Assembly: GCF_004331465.1 (NCBI RefSeq)
Contig: NZ_SJKB01000020.1
Location: 1-64,000 of the forward strand
Source: Kribbella pittospori
GTDB taxonomy: Bacteria > Actinomycetota > Actinomycetes > Propionibacteriales > Kribbellaceae
Length of the DNA stretch: 64,000 bases
Direction: 5' to 3'
Part shown: positions 32,701-42,369 of the stretch, piece by piece
Position numbering within the stretch: the first letter of the stretch is position 1
Layout of the letters: every line of letters starts with the position of its first letter
Position numbers and translations under genes: made by a program
Notes under the pieces: model-generated
Seen by the model: the letters and a program-made list of their open reading frames with translations, nothing else
The model's database searches: none
Told to the model about the DNA's origin: nothing

Positions 32701-33894
32701 TCAGGCTCGGCGGCCGCAGAGTTCCTGGGCGATGTGTTCGCCGATCGGTAGGCATGCTGTGGCGGCCGGCGACGGCGCGTTGAGGACGTGCAGGGTCCGG
32801 CCGTCACGGAGGAACAGGAAGTCGTCGACGAGTTGTCCCTGCTTCGTCACCGCCTGAGCACGGACGCCAGAGCCTGCCCGCCGTACGTCGGCCACCTGCA
32901 AGTCAGGCAACATCCGCTGCGCTGCTCTGACCAGGGCCTTGCCGGTGAGCGAGCGCAGAAACTCCTGCGCTCCGGTCTTGCCGTACCGCCGCGCGAGCCG
33001 CCAGGAGCCGCGGTACGTCAACGACTCCCACAGGTCCTTCGGCACGATGTTCTTCCAGCGGTAGCCCTCCCGAGCCAGCGCCGGTACGGCGTTCGGCCCG
33101 ATGTGCACCGTGTCTTCGATGCCGCGGGTCAGGTGCACTCCCAGGAACGGCAGATCCGGGTCGGGCACCGGATAGACCAGTCCCTTCACCAGATAGTCAC
33201 GCTCCGGCACGATTTCGCTGTACTCACCGCGGAACGGCAGGATCCGTACGCCCGGCTCGAGACCCGAGGCCCGCGCGAGCCGATCGCTGTGCAGGCCGGC
33301 GCAGACCGCGACCCGATCCGCCTCGATCACCTCGTCCGTCGTCTGCACCCGCACGACCGAGCCGGCGCTCTGAACCGAGGTGACCGTCACGCCGGTGCGG
33401 ATCTCGCCTCCCTCCGCCCGAACGTCGTCGGCCAGCGCACGCGACACCAGCTTGAAGTCCACACGTCCGGTCGAATCGACGGCCAGCGCGCCCCTCACGC
33501 GGAGGTGCGGTTCGCGCTCCCTGACCTCGTCGAGGGTCAGCCGCCGTACCGGCACGCCGTTGTCATGGCCCCGGTCGAACAGCCGGTCGAGCTGCACCAT
33601 CTCAGCCTCGCTGGTGGCGACCACGAGCTTCCCGGGCACATCCACGGGAATGTCCTTGGCCTCGCAGAACTCCCGCAACGCCACCCCACCGGCAACCGCC
33701 AGCCGAGCCTTCAGCGATCCAGGCTTGTAGTACAACCCCGAGTGAATGACCCCGGAGTTATGCCCCGTCTGATGGGCCGCAACCGCCGACTCCTTCTCCA
33801 GCACCACAACCGGCGTACCCGGATCCAGCCGCTGCAAAGCCCGCGCCACCGCCAGCCCCACCACACCCCCACCAACCACGACCGCTGACCCCAT
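32701..33894 (-). CDS. lhgO: L-2-hydroxyglutarate oxidase
   Basis: A 397-aa FAD enzyme of the DAO superfamily. It starts SAVVVGGGVVGLAVARALQR (Rossmann GxGxxG), followed by HQTGHNSGVIHSGLYYKPGS, a near-invariant LhgO block with the covalent-flavin-type His region. RILPFRGEYSEIVPERDYLV and PFLGVHLTRGIEDTVHIGPN are further diagnostic. It oxidises L-2-hydroxyglutarate to 2-oxoglutarate and feeds electrons to quinone. Convergent with the Gre-like gene. The name rests on motif recognition. Confidence 0.9.
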   Translation of the reverse strand: MGSAVVVGGGVVGLAVARALQRLDPGTPVVVLEKESAVAAHQTGHNSGVIHSGLYYKPGSLKARLAVAGGVALREFCEAKDIPVDVPGKLVVATSEAEMVQLDRLFDRGHDNGVPVRRLTLDEVREREPHLRVRGALAVDSTGRVDFKLVSRALADDVRAEGGEIRTGVTVTSVQSAGSVVRVQTTDEVIEADRVAVCAGLHSDRLARASGLEPGVRILPFRGEYSEIVPERDYLVKGLVYPVPDPDLPFLGVHLTRGIEDTVHIGPNAVPALAREGYRWKNIVPKDLWESLTYRGSWRLARRYGKTGAQEFLRSLTGKALVRAAQRMLPDLQVADVRRAGSGVRAQAVTKQGQLVDDFLFLRDGRTLHVLNAPSPAATACLPIGEHIAQELCGRRA

Positions 33895-34163
33895 CAGCCC
33901 TCCCTACCTAGACATCCCCGACAAAAGAACCGCCGACCCGCCCCCGAGATACAGCCCGCGAGCCGGTGATCCGTCACAGTCACACTAAGTGTTCAGCTCG
34001 CATGGCAGCGCTCAACTGGGTTGTCGTCACCCAACAACCGGCCGCCGGGTGCTCGTGACTCATCCGGGTGGGGTGAGGCGCTGGGCAGGGGCGGAGGGAG
34101 AGCATCCAGGTGCGGTCCGCTGCTGGTTGCGGCCGGCGGACGCAGGGAGAGGAGTGGGCAGAC

Positions 34164-34646
34164 ATGGCTGAGCACAGTGGGAAGAGGCTGGCCGGCTTCG
34201 TCGTTTTCGCCGGCGCGTTGCTCATGGTGGAGGGCCTCATCAACGTGATCCACGGGCTCACCGCCCTGCTCACCGACGAGCGGCTGGGAATCGAGCGGGA
34301 CAGACTCGTCATCGTGAACGTGACCGCCTGGGGCTGGGTCGTCCTGATCTCCGGGCTGCTCCTCATGCCCATCGGCGGCGCCCTGCTGACCGGAGCCGCC
34401 TGGTCCCGGATCGCCGGGATCGTGGTCGTCAGCCTGCACGCGGTCACGCAGATCGCGTGGCTCAACGCCTACCCGGTCTGGGCCATCCTGATGATCGCCC
34501 TGGACGTCATCGTCCTGTACGCCCTCACCGCCCGCTGGTCCGACGTACGAGACAGCCTCGGAGGCGTAGGCGACGCCCCCTGGAGCGCCCTGGAAGGCCC
34601 CGAATTCTCCAACGCCGACCCCCAGGGCTCCCCACCCCGTGCTTGA
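34164..34646 (+). CDS. DUF7144-type four-TM membrane protein
   Basis: A 160-aa protein with four TM helices: FVVFAGALLMVEGLINVIHG, WGWVVLISGLLLMPIGGALL, WSRIAGIVVVSLHAVTQIAW and PVWAILMIALDVIVLYALTA. A hydrophilic acidic tail follows. The arrangement matches the widespread actinobacterial family annotated DUF7144; function unknown. ATG 34164 is chosen over an in-frame ATG at 34110. Confidence 0.78.
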   Translation: MAEHSGKRLAGFVVFAGALLMVEGLINVIHGLTALLTDERLGIERDRLVIVNVTAWGWVVLISGLLLMPIGGALLTGAAWSRIAGIVVVSLHAVTQIAWLNAYPVWAILMIALDVIVLYALTARWSDVRDSLGGVGDAPWSALEGPEFSNADPQGSPPRA

Positions 34647-34663
34647 GAGCCCTGGCCGCTCAA

Positions 34664-34682
34664 ACTGCCGTCAGTAGGCAGT
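34664..34682. terminator. Weak bidirectional hairpin between convergent genes
   Basis: ACTGCC (34664-34669) and GGCAGT (34677-34682) pair around a 7-base loop between the DUF7144 gene and the Gfo/Idh gene, overlapping the latter's stop. It is a weak candidate because of the short stem. Confidence 0.35.
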
Positions 34683-35693
34683 GAGCGTTGGTGTGAGCTC
34701 CACAGCTCGCCGGCTGTGTGAGCTCTGGCGGACGGCGTCGATGACGCGGAGAACGCTCCGGCCGTCGGTGGCGGTGATGGCCGGTGGTCGTCCATCGGCG
34801 ACCGCTGCCGCGAACTCCGTGAGCTCAGGCATCAGCATCATCGTGATGTGGTCGCCTTGCATTGCCGGCCGGATGATCGTCGGGTCCCGATAGGCCTCGA
34901 GAGTCTCGCTCTGGACCTCGACGTCGAACTGCACGAAGTTCCGGCCGCGGAGAGCGACGAACCCCGAGCTGCCGACGATCCGGAGGTCGTAGAAGAAGCC
35001 CGGGGCCTGTTGCGTCACCAGGAACTGTGCAAGCCGTCGATCCGTGAACCCCAGAGTCAGGGCCGAGGTCTCGTCCACTCCACTGTCCGCTCGATCGTGA
35101 ACCGTTGCGGAGACGCTGGTCGGCTCCTCGCCCATGAACCAAAGAGCCAGGTCGATCAGGTGACAGCCGACGTACAGCATCGGACCACCACCGGACTCCG
35201 GACGCGCGACCCAGCCATCGTCCATGGCGCCGGTCCCGATGGCGCCAGTGATCGCGCGAACCTCACCGACCGCACCCTGTGCGAGCAGATCCGACACGTG
35301 TCGCGCCATCCCGTAGCGGAAGGAGTACCCGACCATGCACGTCACCCCGGCGCTCGCGGCCGCGAACTCGACCTCCTTGCCCTGCTCCTCGGTGAGCGCC
35401 ATCGGCTTCTCGATCATGACGTTCTTGCCGGCGCGGATCGCCGCCAACGCCGTGGGAGCGAGTGCATCGTGCGGCGTCGCGATCAGTACGGCGTCGACGT
35501 CTTCGGCGTTCAGCAACTCGCCAACCGACGGGTGGGCGCTGGCCCCTCCGCTCAGCGCCGCCACCGCCCGCGCGGCGAGCGTGTCCGGATCGACACCTGC
35601 CACGAGTTCGAGGTGATCGGAGCGTACGACGGCTCGCGCCAGGTTCGTCCCGTGGAAACCACATCCGACAACTGCCGTCCTCAAAGGCTCCAT
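34671..35693 (-). CDS. Gfo/Idh/MocA family oxidoreductase
   Basis: A 340-aa NAD(P)-dependent sugar-type dehydrogenase. The N-terminal Rossmann opening is RTAVVGCGFHGTNLARAVVR, then DAVLIATPHDALAPTALAAI and the EKP motif in KNVMIEKPMALTEEQGKEV (about residues 90-100). GGGPMLYVGCHLIDLALWFM (about 165-185) holds the catalytic His-Asp region. Substrate not identifiable. ATG 35693 has GGGAGG upstream. An NB-ARC/TPR regulator lies just downstream on the same strand. Confidence 0.88.
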   Translation of the reverse strand: MEPLRTAVVGCGFHGTNLARAVVRSDHLELVAGVDPDTLAARAVAALSGGASAHPSVGELLNAEDVDAVLIATPHDALAPTALAAIRAGKNVMIEKPMALTEEQGKEVEFAAASAGVTCMVGYSFRYGMARHVSDLLAQGAVGEVRAITGAIGTGAMDDGWVARPESGGGPMLYVGCHLIDLALWFMGEEPTSVSATVHDRADSGVDETSALTLGFTDRRLAQFLVTQQAPGFFYDLRIVGSSGFVALRGRNFVQFDVEVQSETLEAYRDPTIIRPAMQGDHITMMLMPELTEFAAAVADGRPPAITATDGRSVLRVIDAVRQSSHSRRAVELTPTLTAY

Positions 35694-35774
35694 GAGGGCC
35701 TCCCTTCCCTGCCTTCACGCTAGGTACTGCGGCGGTGAGTATCGATGTGCACGATGTACGCACTCGGTGCGCAG

Positions 35775-38207
35775 TCAGTGCTCGGAGGTTTCCAGGCTCG
35801 CGGTGAGTCCTTCGGCTGCCAGGTCGACAGCGTCTGCGATCGGTACGCCGAGGCCGCGCGACCAGGCTGCCTCGAAGCCCGACTCGCCAAGCTGCTCGCG
35901 GGCTCGCACCACGAGTCGTGAGATCTCCGCCTCCTCGATCGACGGCCGCGGAGCGCCGAGGCCGGCTCGACGCTCACTCGCGATCGCGGTCAGACACACC
36001 GCGGTCGACATCGCTCCGCGTGCGGCGACGGTCTGCGCGGCGATCTCGATGCAGCGGACCGACGCTGTCGAGCCGTCGTCCCCGACCTCCTGGCTGACCT
36101 CGAGACTGTCACCTGCGAGCTCGGCCGCCCTCCGGACGTCTCCCAGTTCTAGCGTCACGAGTGCCAGATTCATCAGCGCGGCACGCTCACCCATGCGCGT
36201 CCCCGCCTGGCGCCACAGCACGTGGCATTCCTCGAGGAGCCTGCGCGCCTGTTCGAGCCGGCCGGCTCTGCGGGCCTGCTGCGCCGTTTCGTTCAATGCG
36301 TAGGCGATACCCCACCCATCCCCGAGCTGCCGCTCGAGCACAAGCGCTTGCTCCAGCCATCCCATCGACTGTTCCGGATCGCCCATCAAACTCGTCGCGC
36401 GTCCCAGACACAGCAGCGCCTGCGCCTCCTCGGGAACGCTCCCGGCGTCGCGCGCAGCCTCGACCGCAGACTTGTACAGCGCGACTGCCTCGGCGTACCC
36501 GCTGTGATGCAGGGCAAGATCGCCGAGACCACAACACGCCCGGGCCCAGATCGTCCGGTCATTGACGGTGCTGCTGATGGTCCGGCTCCGTTCGAAGAGT
36601 TCCATCGCACGGTCGAGATCACCGGCGTACTCAGCGAGCCGGCCCCACGAATGAAGACCCGCGGCGACCATGGGCGAAGGCCGGCCGGCGGCGCGATCGA
36701 GGAACCGCGCGAACCACTCGTCGCCCTCGGCCAGGAATCCCTGGGACAGCCAGAATCCACCGAGAGCCTGGCAAAGCCGCAAGCCCTCGTCGATCCGGTG
36801 TCCGTCGAGCAACCACCGCAGGGCTGCGCGTAGGTTGGCATGCTCGAGGCGCAGCCGGGCCATGTCCTGGGGGTATCGAATGCCCAGCCTGGTCACCGCG
36901 CCGTCCTCGGCCAGCATCAGGAAGTGCTTCACGTGGCGATCGCGAGTGACCTCGGCGTCATGTGTCGCGTCGAGGTGCTCGGCGGCATACTCACGAATGG
37001 TCTCCAGGAAGCGATAGCGGCGTACGTCGCCTGCGTCCTCGACCGCGACGAGCGACTTCTCGACCAGGCCCTCCAGAGCACCGACAAGCGCTGCCCGTGA
37101 GATGTCGCCCCGGGCGCAGACGGCCCGCGCTCCCTCCAGGCTCCAGCCGCCCCTGAAGCTGGCCAGCTGCACCATCACCTTCTGCTCGGTGGGGTCGAGC
37201 AGCGCGAAGCTCCAGTCAAGTGCCGCGCGCAACGTGCGGTGCCGCGGCGGATCCACCCGGCTCCCCCGCGCCAAGAAGTCGAGCCGATCAGTGAGAAGCT
37301 CAGCGACCTGAGCGACACCAAGCGCCGGAATGTGCGCAGCGGTCAGCTCTATCGCCAACGGAAGGCCTTCCAGGCGGTCGCAAACCTCGCCGACCAGCAG
37401 CAGCTCGTCTCGCGTGAACGCTGCTGCCCCGGCGTTACGCGCCTGCCGACTCAACAGTTCCACAGCGTCGCCGGCGGTCAGCGGCGGCACAACCCATACA
37501 GTCTCGCCGGGGATCCGCAGCTGCTCGCGGCTTGTGGCCAGGACCCGCAGACCTGGCGCATCGCGAAGGAGCCTGTCTGTCAGCTGCGCACACGCCACCA
37601 CCATGTGTTCACAGTTGTCCAGCAGGAGCAGAACCTGCCTCGAACGAAGGTGTTCGCGCACGCATTCCTCTGCTGACTCGCCAGGTCTCAAGGTCACGCC
37701 GAGCGCCGTGGCCACCGTCGCCGCTACGACGGTGTCGTCGGCCACCGGTGCAAGTGCGACGATCACGGCACCATCGACATACGCCGGCTCCGTTCGTCGC
37801 GCGAGCTCGAGAGCGAGCCTGGTCTTTCCGACCCCTCCGGGGCCGGTGAGTGTCAGGAGTCGCGCAGTCTCGGCACGCCGTACCAGCTCGTCGAGCTCGG
37901 CCTGCCGTCCGACGATCGGCGCCGGCTCGATCGGCAACGTGTAGCGCGCTGGTGCGTCGCCGCGGCGGCACGCTGCCATGAACACTGCGCGGTCAGGCGA
38001 GGTCAGTCGCAACGCATCGGCCAACCGCCGTGCGGTATCCGGGTAGGGAGAGTTCCGCGCGCCACGCTCGAGATCCGCAATCCCCCGGCGACTGAGTCCG
38101 CTCTGCTGAGCAAGCGCTTGCTGAGACAGACCTGCCAAGGTGCGGTAACGACGCAGTACATCGCCGAACCGCTGCTCTCCACCCCAGGGATGCCCTCCGA
38201 CCCCCAC
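35775..38207 (-). CDS. XRE-HTH / NB-ARC ATPase / TPR regulator
   Basis: An 810-aa STAND-type regulator. An XRE helix-turn-helix is at residues about 13-70 (LSQQALAQQSGLSRRGIADL). The ATPase has Walker A GPGGVGKTR at 122-130, Walker B VLLLLDNCEHM, and the sensor block GLRVLATSREQLRIPGETVW. A winged segment contains RTLRAALDWSFALLD. The C-terminal 350 residues are TPR-like helical repeats. Such proteins act as signal-controlled transcription activators. GTG 38207 is chosen because upstream in-frame sequence has no similarity; no clear ribosome site was found. Confidence 0.86.
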   Translation of the reverse strand: MGVGGHPWGGEQRFGDVLRRYRTLAGLSQQALAQQSGLSRRGIADLERGARNSPYPDTARRLADALRLTSPDRAVFMAACRRGDAPARYTLPIEPAPIVGRQAELDELVRRAETARLLTLTGPGGVGKTRLALELARRTEPAYVDGAVIVALAPVADDTVVAATVATALGVTLRPGESAEECVREHLRSRQVLLLLDNCEHMVVACAQLTDRLLRDAPGLRVLATSREQLRIPGETVWVVPPLTAGDAVELLSRQARNAGAAAFTRDELLLVGEVCDRLEGLPLAIELTAAHIPALGVAQVAELLTDRLDFLARGSRVDPPRHRTLRAALDWSFALLDPTEQKVMVQLASFRGGWSLEGARAVCARGDISRAALVGALEGLVEKSLVAVEDAGDVRRYRFLETIREYAAEHLDATHDAEVTRDRHVKHFLMLAEDGAVTRLGIRYPQDMARLRLEHANLRAALRWLLDGHRIDEGLRLCQALGGFWLSQGFLAEGDEWFARFLDRAAGRPSPMVAAGLHSWGRLAEYAGDLDRAMELFERSRTISSTVNDRTIWARACCGLGDLALHHSGYAEAVALYKSAVEAARDAGSVPEEAQALLCLGRATSLMGDPEQSMGWLEQALVLERQLGDGWGIAYALNETAQQARRAGRLEQARRLLEECHVLWRQAGTRMGERAALMNLALVTLELGDVRRAAELAGDSLEVSQEVGDDGSTASVRCIEIAAQTVAARGAMSTAVCLTAIASERRAGLGAPRPSIEEAEISRLVVRAREQLGESGFEAAWSRGLGVPIADAVDLAAEGLTASLETSEH

Positions 38208-38301
38208 GATCGAAGCGTAGCCCCCCACTTTCCCGACGAGTCGTTGACAAGTGTCTTGGGTGCGGATCAGTGTCTGAAGAAGGCTGCTCCAGGGGGAAAC
38301 G

Positions 38302-39903
38302 ATGCCAGCTTCAGGGGAGATTTCTGTTGCGGATAACGCTCCTAAGGAGGTCAAGGATCGGTCGAAGAAGGAGCCGAGGGTGCCGCAGTTCGATGCGACT
38401 GTCGGAGTGCCTGATATCAAGTTGGCGAAGCGGAGTGGGACGCCTAAGCATCGGCTGGTGGCGATCGGAGATTCGTTGACGCACGGGTTCCAGAGTGGGG
38501 CGGTGTTCAACACCGACATCTCGTATCCGGCCATCATCGCGTACGAGCTGGGCTGGCTCGACAAGTTCCGTTATCCGCGTTATCCCGGGTACGGCGGTCT
38601 GCCGTTGAACATGGAGCTTCTTCTTCGTGAGTTGGCGGACCGGTTCGGCGCCGAGCTGAACCTCTTCGAAGTACCGCTGGCGCTGTTCGCGGCCAGGTCG
38701 TGGATGGGCAAGCTCGAGGACTACTACGAACGTGGCGACGGGAGTCACGTGGCGAAGACCAGCGGGTACAACCACGCCCTTGCGGTCTACGGCTGGGATC
38801 TGCGCGACGCGCTCCAGAAGACCTATGACGCCTGCGCGGCACGGATCGGCTCGCCCCGCGACGATCGGATTCACCAGATCGTGCAGAACCACAACGATCG
38901 AGCCGCCCTGTCCGTCTATCCGAACGGGTCGGACGACGATCGGAAGCTGACTCTCTTCCAGACCGCGGCCAAACTGGGAGACGAGAAAGATGATTCCGAG
39001 TGCGGTATCGAAACCTTGATCGTCTTTCTGGGCGCCAACAACGCGCTGAAATGCGTGACCCAGCTACGCGTCGGCTGGAGCGGTGACGACTATCGCGACC
39101 TCGGCAAGAAGGAGCAGTACACGGTCTGGCAACCAAGTCATTTCGCCGCCGAGTTCGCGGAGATCGTCGAGGAGATCAAGAAGATCCATGCTCGGCACGT
39201 CGTCCTCTGCACCGTCCCGCATGTGACGATCCCGCCGATCAGCCGGGGCATCGGCACCAAGATCCAGCCGGGTTCGCGGTACTTCCCGCACTACACCAGA
39301 CCGTGGGTGCGCGACGCGGACTTCGACCCGCGCAAGGACAAGTCCATCACCGGCCCGGAAGCGTTCGCGGTGGATGTCGCGATCGACATGTTCAACCAGA
39401 CCATCGAGGACGCCGTACGCGCGGCCCGCAAAGGAAACCGCGACTGGTACCTGCTGGACGCCGCCGGCCTGCTCGACCGGATGGCTTCCCGCCGCTTCAT
39501 CACCGACCCCAATGCGCGCCCGGACTGGTGGACGCCGTACCCACTGCCGCCCGCTCTGAGAGCGCTGCAGCCCGTCGTCGACTCGCGGTACCTCGCCAGT
39601 GACGGGCACGGCGGACGCGCGGCCGGCGGCCTCTTCTCCCTCGACGGCGTCCATCCGACCACGGTCGCCTACGGCATCCTCGCCCAGGAAACGATCAACA
39701 TCCTCCGCCTCGCCGGCGTCCCCTTCACCACCCCGACCGGCGCGGCGCGTCCGGACCCCGTCAACGTCGACTTCGACCGCCTGATCCGCCTAGACACCCT
39801 GGTCCAACGCCCACCCGACAACGTCACCCTAACCCTCGACATCCTCAGCTGGGCCGACGAGAAACTCGACTGGGCCAAACGCGCGCTCACCTTTCTCAGC
39901 TGA
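38302..39903 (+). CDS. SGNH/GDSL hydrolase family protein (large, cytoplasmic)
   Basis: A 533-aa protein. Block I is HRLVAIGDSLTHGFQSGAVF (catalytic Ser near residue 58), block III is LIVFLGANNALKCVTQLRVG (GxN, here GANNA) and block V is LFSLDGVHPTTVAYGILAQE with the Asp-x-x-His pair near residue 455. It is much longer than usual 200-300-aa SGNH enzymes because of insertions of unknown role. It has no signal peptide, so it acts in the cytoplasm unless otherwise exported. ATG 38302 has AGGGGGAAACG upstream. Confidence 0.83.
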   Translation: MPASGEISVADNAPKEVKDRSKKEPRVPQFDATVGVPDIKLAKRSGTPKHRLVAIGDSLTHGFQSGAVFNTDISYPAIIAYELGWLDKFRYPRYPGYGGLPLNMELLLRELADRFGAELNLFEVPLALFAARSWMGKLEDYYERGDGSHVAKTSGYNHALAVYGWDLRDALQKTYDACAARIGSPRDDRIHQIVQNHNDRAALSVYPNGSDDDRKLTLFQTAAKLGDEKDDSECGIETLIVFLGANNALKCVTQLRVGWSGDDYRDLGKKEQYTVWQPSHFAAEFAEIVEEIKKIHARHVVLCTVPHVTIPPISRGIGTKIQPGSRYFPHYTRPWVRDADFDPRKDKSITGPEAFAVDVAIDMFNQTIEDAVRAARKGNRDWYLLDAAGLLDRMASRRFITDPNARPDWWTPYPLPPALRALQPVVDSRYLASDGHGGRAAGGLFSLDGVHPTTVAYGILAQETINILRLAGVPFTTPTGAARPDPVNVDFDRLIRLDTLVQRPPDNVTLTLDILSWADEKLDWAKRALTFLS

Positions 39904-40001
39904 ACGCACACGACTCGGTGGCCACCCTCGGCCTAGGCACTGTGAAGTGGGGTACTGGCAGGATCTGGCACGCGCGCTGACCTATCGAAGGAACAGATCA
40001 C

Positions 40002-40367
40002 ATGAGCAACTGGACCGCGGAAGAGCTGCACAAGCTGGACCGGATCGACGAGATCCGCGTCGCCGGACGTCGCAAGGACAACTCGCTGCGCACCCTCACC
40101 ATTGTGTGGCACGTCGTCGTCGACGGAAGCCTGTACGTACGGTCAGTGCGCGGCAGCGAAGGCAGCTGGTACAAGGGCGTCGTCCGCCACCACGAAGGCG
40201 CAATCTCCTGGGACGGGACAACTCGCGAAGTCAATTTCATCCCCGACGACAGCGTCGACGATCAGCTCGACACGGCGTACCTCGACAAGTACGGCAACGG
40301 ACCGGACACCCGCGCAATCATCAACGCCACGGCCAAAGCCACCACTCTCCGACTCGAACCCCGCTAG
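40002..40367 (+). CDS. DUF2255 family protein
   Basis: A 121-aa protein beginning MSNWTAEELHKLDRIDEIRV. It has TIVWHVVVDGSLYVRSVRGS and WYKGVVRHHEGAISWDG, all typical of DUF2255 (related in fold to F420-dependent nitroreductase-like/split-barrel proteins). It ends DTRAIINATAKATTLRLEPR. Its reaction is unknown. It is a single gene with short gaps on both sides. Confidence 0.83.
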   Translation: MSNWTAEELHKLDRIDEIRVAGRRKDNSLRTLTIVWHVVVDGSLYVRSVRGSEGSWYKGVVRHHEGAISWDGTTREVNFIPDDSVDDQLDTAYLDKYGNGPDTRAIINATAKATTLRLEPR

Positions 40368-40445
40368 GCGCGAACCAGCACCGACCTGCACAGCGGCCGC
40401 CCGCGCCGGCGTCGGGGAACTACTGCCTGACCGCCGGGTGACGCG

Positions 40446-40634
40446 TCAGAGTTCGCCGCCCAGGGCGTTGGCCAGGCCGTCTCGGGTCAGGCCGAGGCGG
40501 TTGAGCATTTCGGCGTCTGCGTCGTTGTCGGGGTCGAACTGATCTGGCAACTGGTCTGCGACCGACTCGGCAACATCGGGGCCGTAGGCGCGGCGAATGA
40601 TCGCAATGGCCTCGGCCTTCGTGAGAACCGCCAT
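40446..40634 (-). CDS. Small conserved hypothetical protein
   Basis: A 62-aa acidic helical protein (MAVLTKAEAIAIIRRAYGPD, QLPDQFDPDNDADAEMLNRL). It has no TM segments or cysteines. ATG 40634 has AAAGGTAGGA upstream. Similar short EAxxIIRRAYG proteins occur in actinobacteria; no function is known to me. Confidence 0.65.
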   Translation of the reverse strand: MAVLTKAEAIAIIRRAYGPDVAESVADQLPDQFDPDNDADAEMLNRLGLTRDGLANALGGEL

Positions 40635-40779
40635 GATTCCTACCTTTCACGGCCTTGGCGCGATCGCCCGCCCGTCGTTGGCCTGTTCACGTCAGGTCTA
40701 GCACGCCGTGTCGAACTGGCGGTCCCTCGTTCGACGCACTGGCAGGCGACGTGATCGACCAACACGAGAGGAAGCTCCC

Positions 40780-42267
40780 ATGCCTTCATTCATCGAGCGC
40801 TTCCGCGCGCACAGACGACGGGTGGTGGCCACCGCACTGGCGACCGTCGTGGCGGCGAGCGGACTCACACTGGGTACCACGGCGGTGCCCTCCGCCGCAC
40901 ATGTAGATGACAGCTCACTGTCCTGGACGCCTTGTCCCGGCGTCCCCGAGCCATCCCTGGGCCTCGAATGCACCACGGTGACTGTCCCACTGGACTACGC
41001 AAAACCTGCCGGCGAGAAGATCGAGATCGCGGTGTCGCGGCTGCCGAGCACCAACCCTGCTCGCCGACGTGGTGTGCTGTTACTCAACATCGGCGGCCAG
41101 GGTGACTCGCAGGCGGCGCTGCCGCTCGCGCTGGTGTCGCTGGGGCTTCCTGCCAGCGTGCGGGAGACGTACGACCTCATCGAATTCGACCCGCGCGGCA
41201 TCGGACGCAGTACGCCGCTCACCTGCAACCTGCGGCCCGACCAGGCGGCGACTCTGATCCCGCCGCCCTACGCACGGACTGCTGCGGACGTCAACCAGCG
41301 CGCCGCCGACGCCCGGCAGATCGCCGAGCAGTGCGCGCAGTCCGGTACCGCGCATCTGCTGCCCTACATCACCAACACCAACGTCGCGAGGGACATGGAC
41401 CGGATCCGCCAGGCTCTCGGCGAACAGCGGATCTCATACCTCGGGTACTCGCACGGAACCTACCTCGGCACGCTGTACGCCGCGCTCTTCCCGAAGCGGA
41501 CCGACCGGATGGTCTTCGACAGCGTCAGCGGTCTCGGTGGGCTCGACGCCGTCGGCGCTCGTCGGTGGGGTCTGGGCTTCGAGCTGCGGTTCCCGGACTT
41601 TGCGCGGTGGGCCGCATCTCAGGACGCGACGTACGGTCTCGGTGCCACCCCTGCGCAGGTGCGGACGCGGTGGCTGCAGATTGTCGACAACCTCGACCAG
41701 GCACCAGTCGCTGGAATCAGCGGCGCCGCTTTGCGCGCCATGACGTACGGCATGTTGTTCAACGATTCGATCTTCCCGGCTCTGGCGTCGGCCCTGCAGG
41801 CTCTCGCCGCTGGTCAGGCACCGCAGCTTCCGCCTCCACCCGCGGGCGGAGACTTCTCCGGCATGCTGGCGCTGGTCTGCAACTCCCCCGGTTGGTCTCG
41901 AGACATCGACACCTACCAGCGTCACGTGGCTGTCGACCGGCTTCGCTATCCCCTGTTCGGCCCGGCGGCGGCCAGCGTCTGGCCGTGTGCGTTCTGGCCG
42001 GCCAAGCCTGAGCCGCGCGTAGACATCAGCAAAGCAGGATCGTCGACAATCCTGCTGGTGAACAATTTGCGCGATCCAGCCACGCCGTACGTCGGTGCCG
42101 TCGAGCTGCACCGAACGCTCGGTGCGCGATCTCGCCTGGTCACCGCCGATCAAGGCGGCCACCTGTCCTACTTGTTCGGCAACAACACCTGCGCCAAGAA
42201 CCTCGAGACCACGTTCCTGGTCGACGGCAAGCGCCCGTCACGAGACACGTTCTGCCCCAGCGCCTGA
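40780..42267 (+). CDS. Secreted alpha/beta hydrolase, tripeptidyl aminopeptidase-like
   Basis: A 495-aa secreted protein. The signal peptide at residues 1-40 (RRRVVATALATVVAASGLTL, cleavage after PSAAH or similar) precedes the mature start SWTPCPGVPEPSLGLECTTV and PLDYAKP, the hallmark of Streptomyces Tap/SlpD-type peptidases. The nucleophile elbow is SYLGYSHGTYLGTLYA, and the acid and His are in NNLRDPATPYVGAVELHR and DQGGHLSYLF. It releases N-terminal peptides from proteins outside the cell. ATG 40780 has GAGGAAG upstream. Confidence 0.88.
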   Translation: MPSFIERFRAHRRRVVATALATVVAASGLTLGTTAVPSAAHVDDSSLSWTPCPGVPEPSLGLECTTVTVPLDYAKPAGEKIEIAVSRLPSTNPARRRGVLLLNIGGQGDSQAALPLALVSLGLPASVRETYDLIEFDPRGIGRSTPLTCNLRPDQAATLIPPPYARTAADVNQRAADARQIAEQCAQSGTAHLLPYITNTNVARDMDRIRQALGEQRISYLGYSHGTYLGTLYAALFPKRTDRMVFDSVSGLGGLDAVGARRWGLGFELRFPDFARWAASQDATYGLGATPAQVRTRWLQIVDNLDQAPVAGISGAALRAMTYGMLFNDSIFPALASALQALAAGQAPQLPPPPAGGDFSGMLALVCNSPGWSRDIDTYQRHVAVDRLRYPLFGPAAASVWPCAFWPAKPEPRVDISKAGSSTILLVNNLRDPATPYVGAVELHRTLGARSRLVTADQGGHLSYLFGNNTCAKNLETTFLVDGKRPSRDTFCPSA

Positions 42268-42314
42268 CACCCGAACGAGTCAGGTGGTAGCGGTCGCCAC
42301 CGATCAACCCCGAA

Positions 42315-42342
42315 CAGCGGTGCGGAACCAACCGCACCGCTG
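42315..42342. terminator. Bidirectional hairpin between the peptidase gene and the van operon
   Basis: Perfect 11-bp arms CAGCGGTGCGG (42315-42325) and CCGCACCGCTG (42332-42342) with loop AACCAA, flanked by CCCC and GGGG which extend the stem. It serves the plus-strand peptidase gene and the minus-strand vanHAX operon. Confidence 0.8.
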
Positions 42343-42369
42343 CCGGGGCTCACGAACTGCGCGGTCCTG

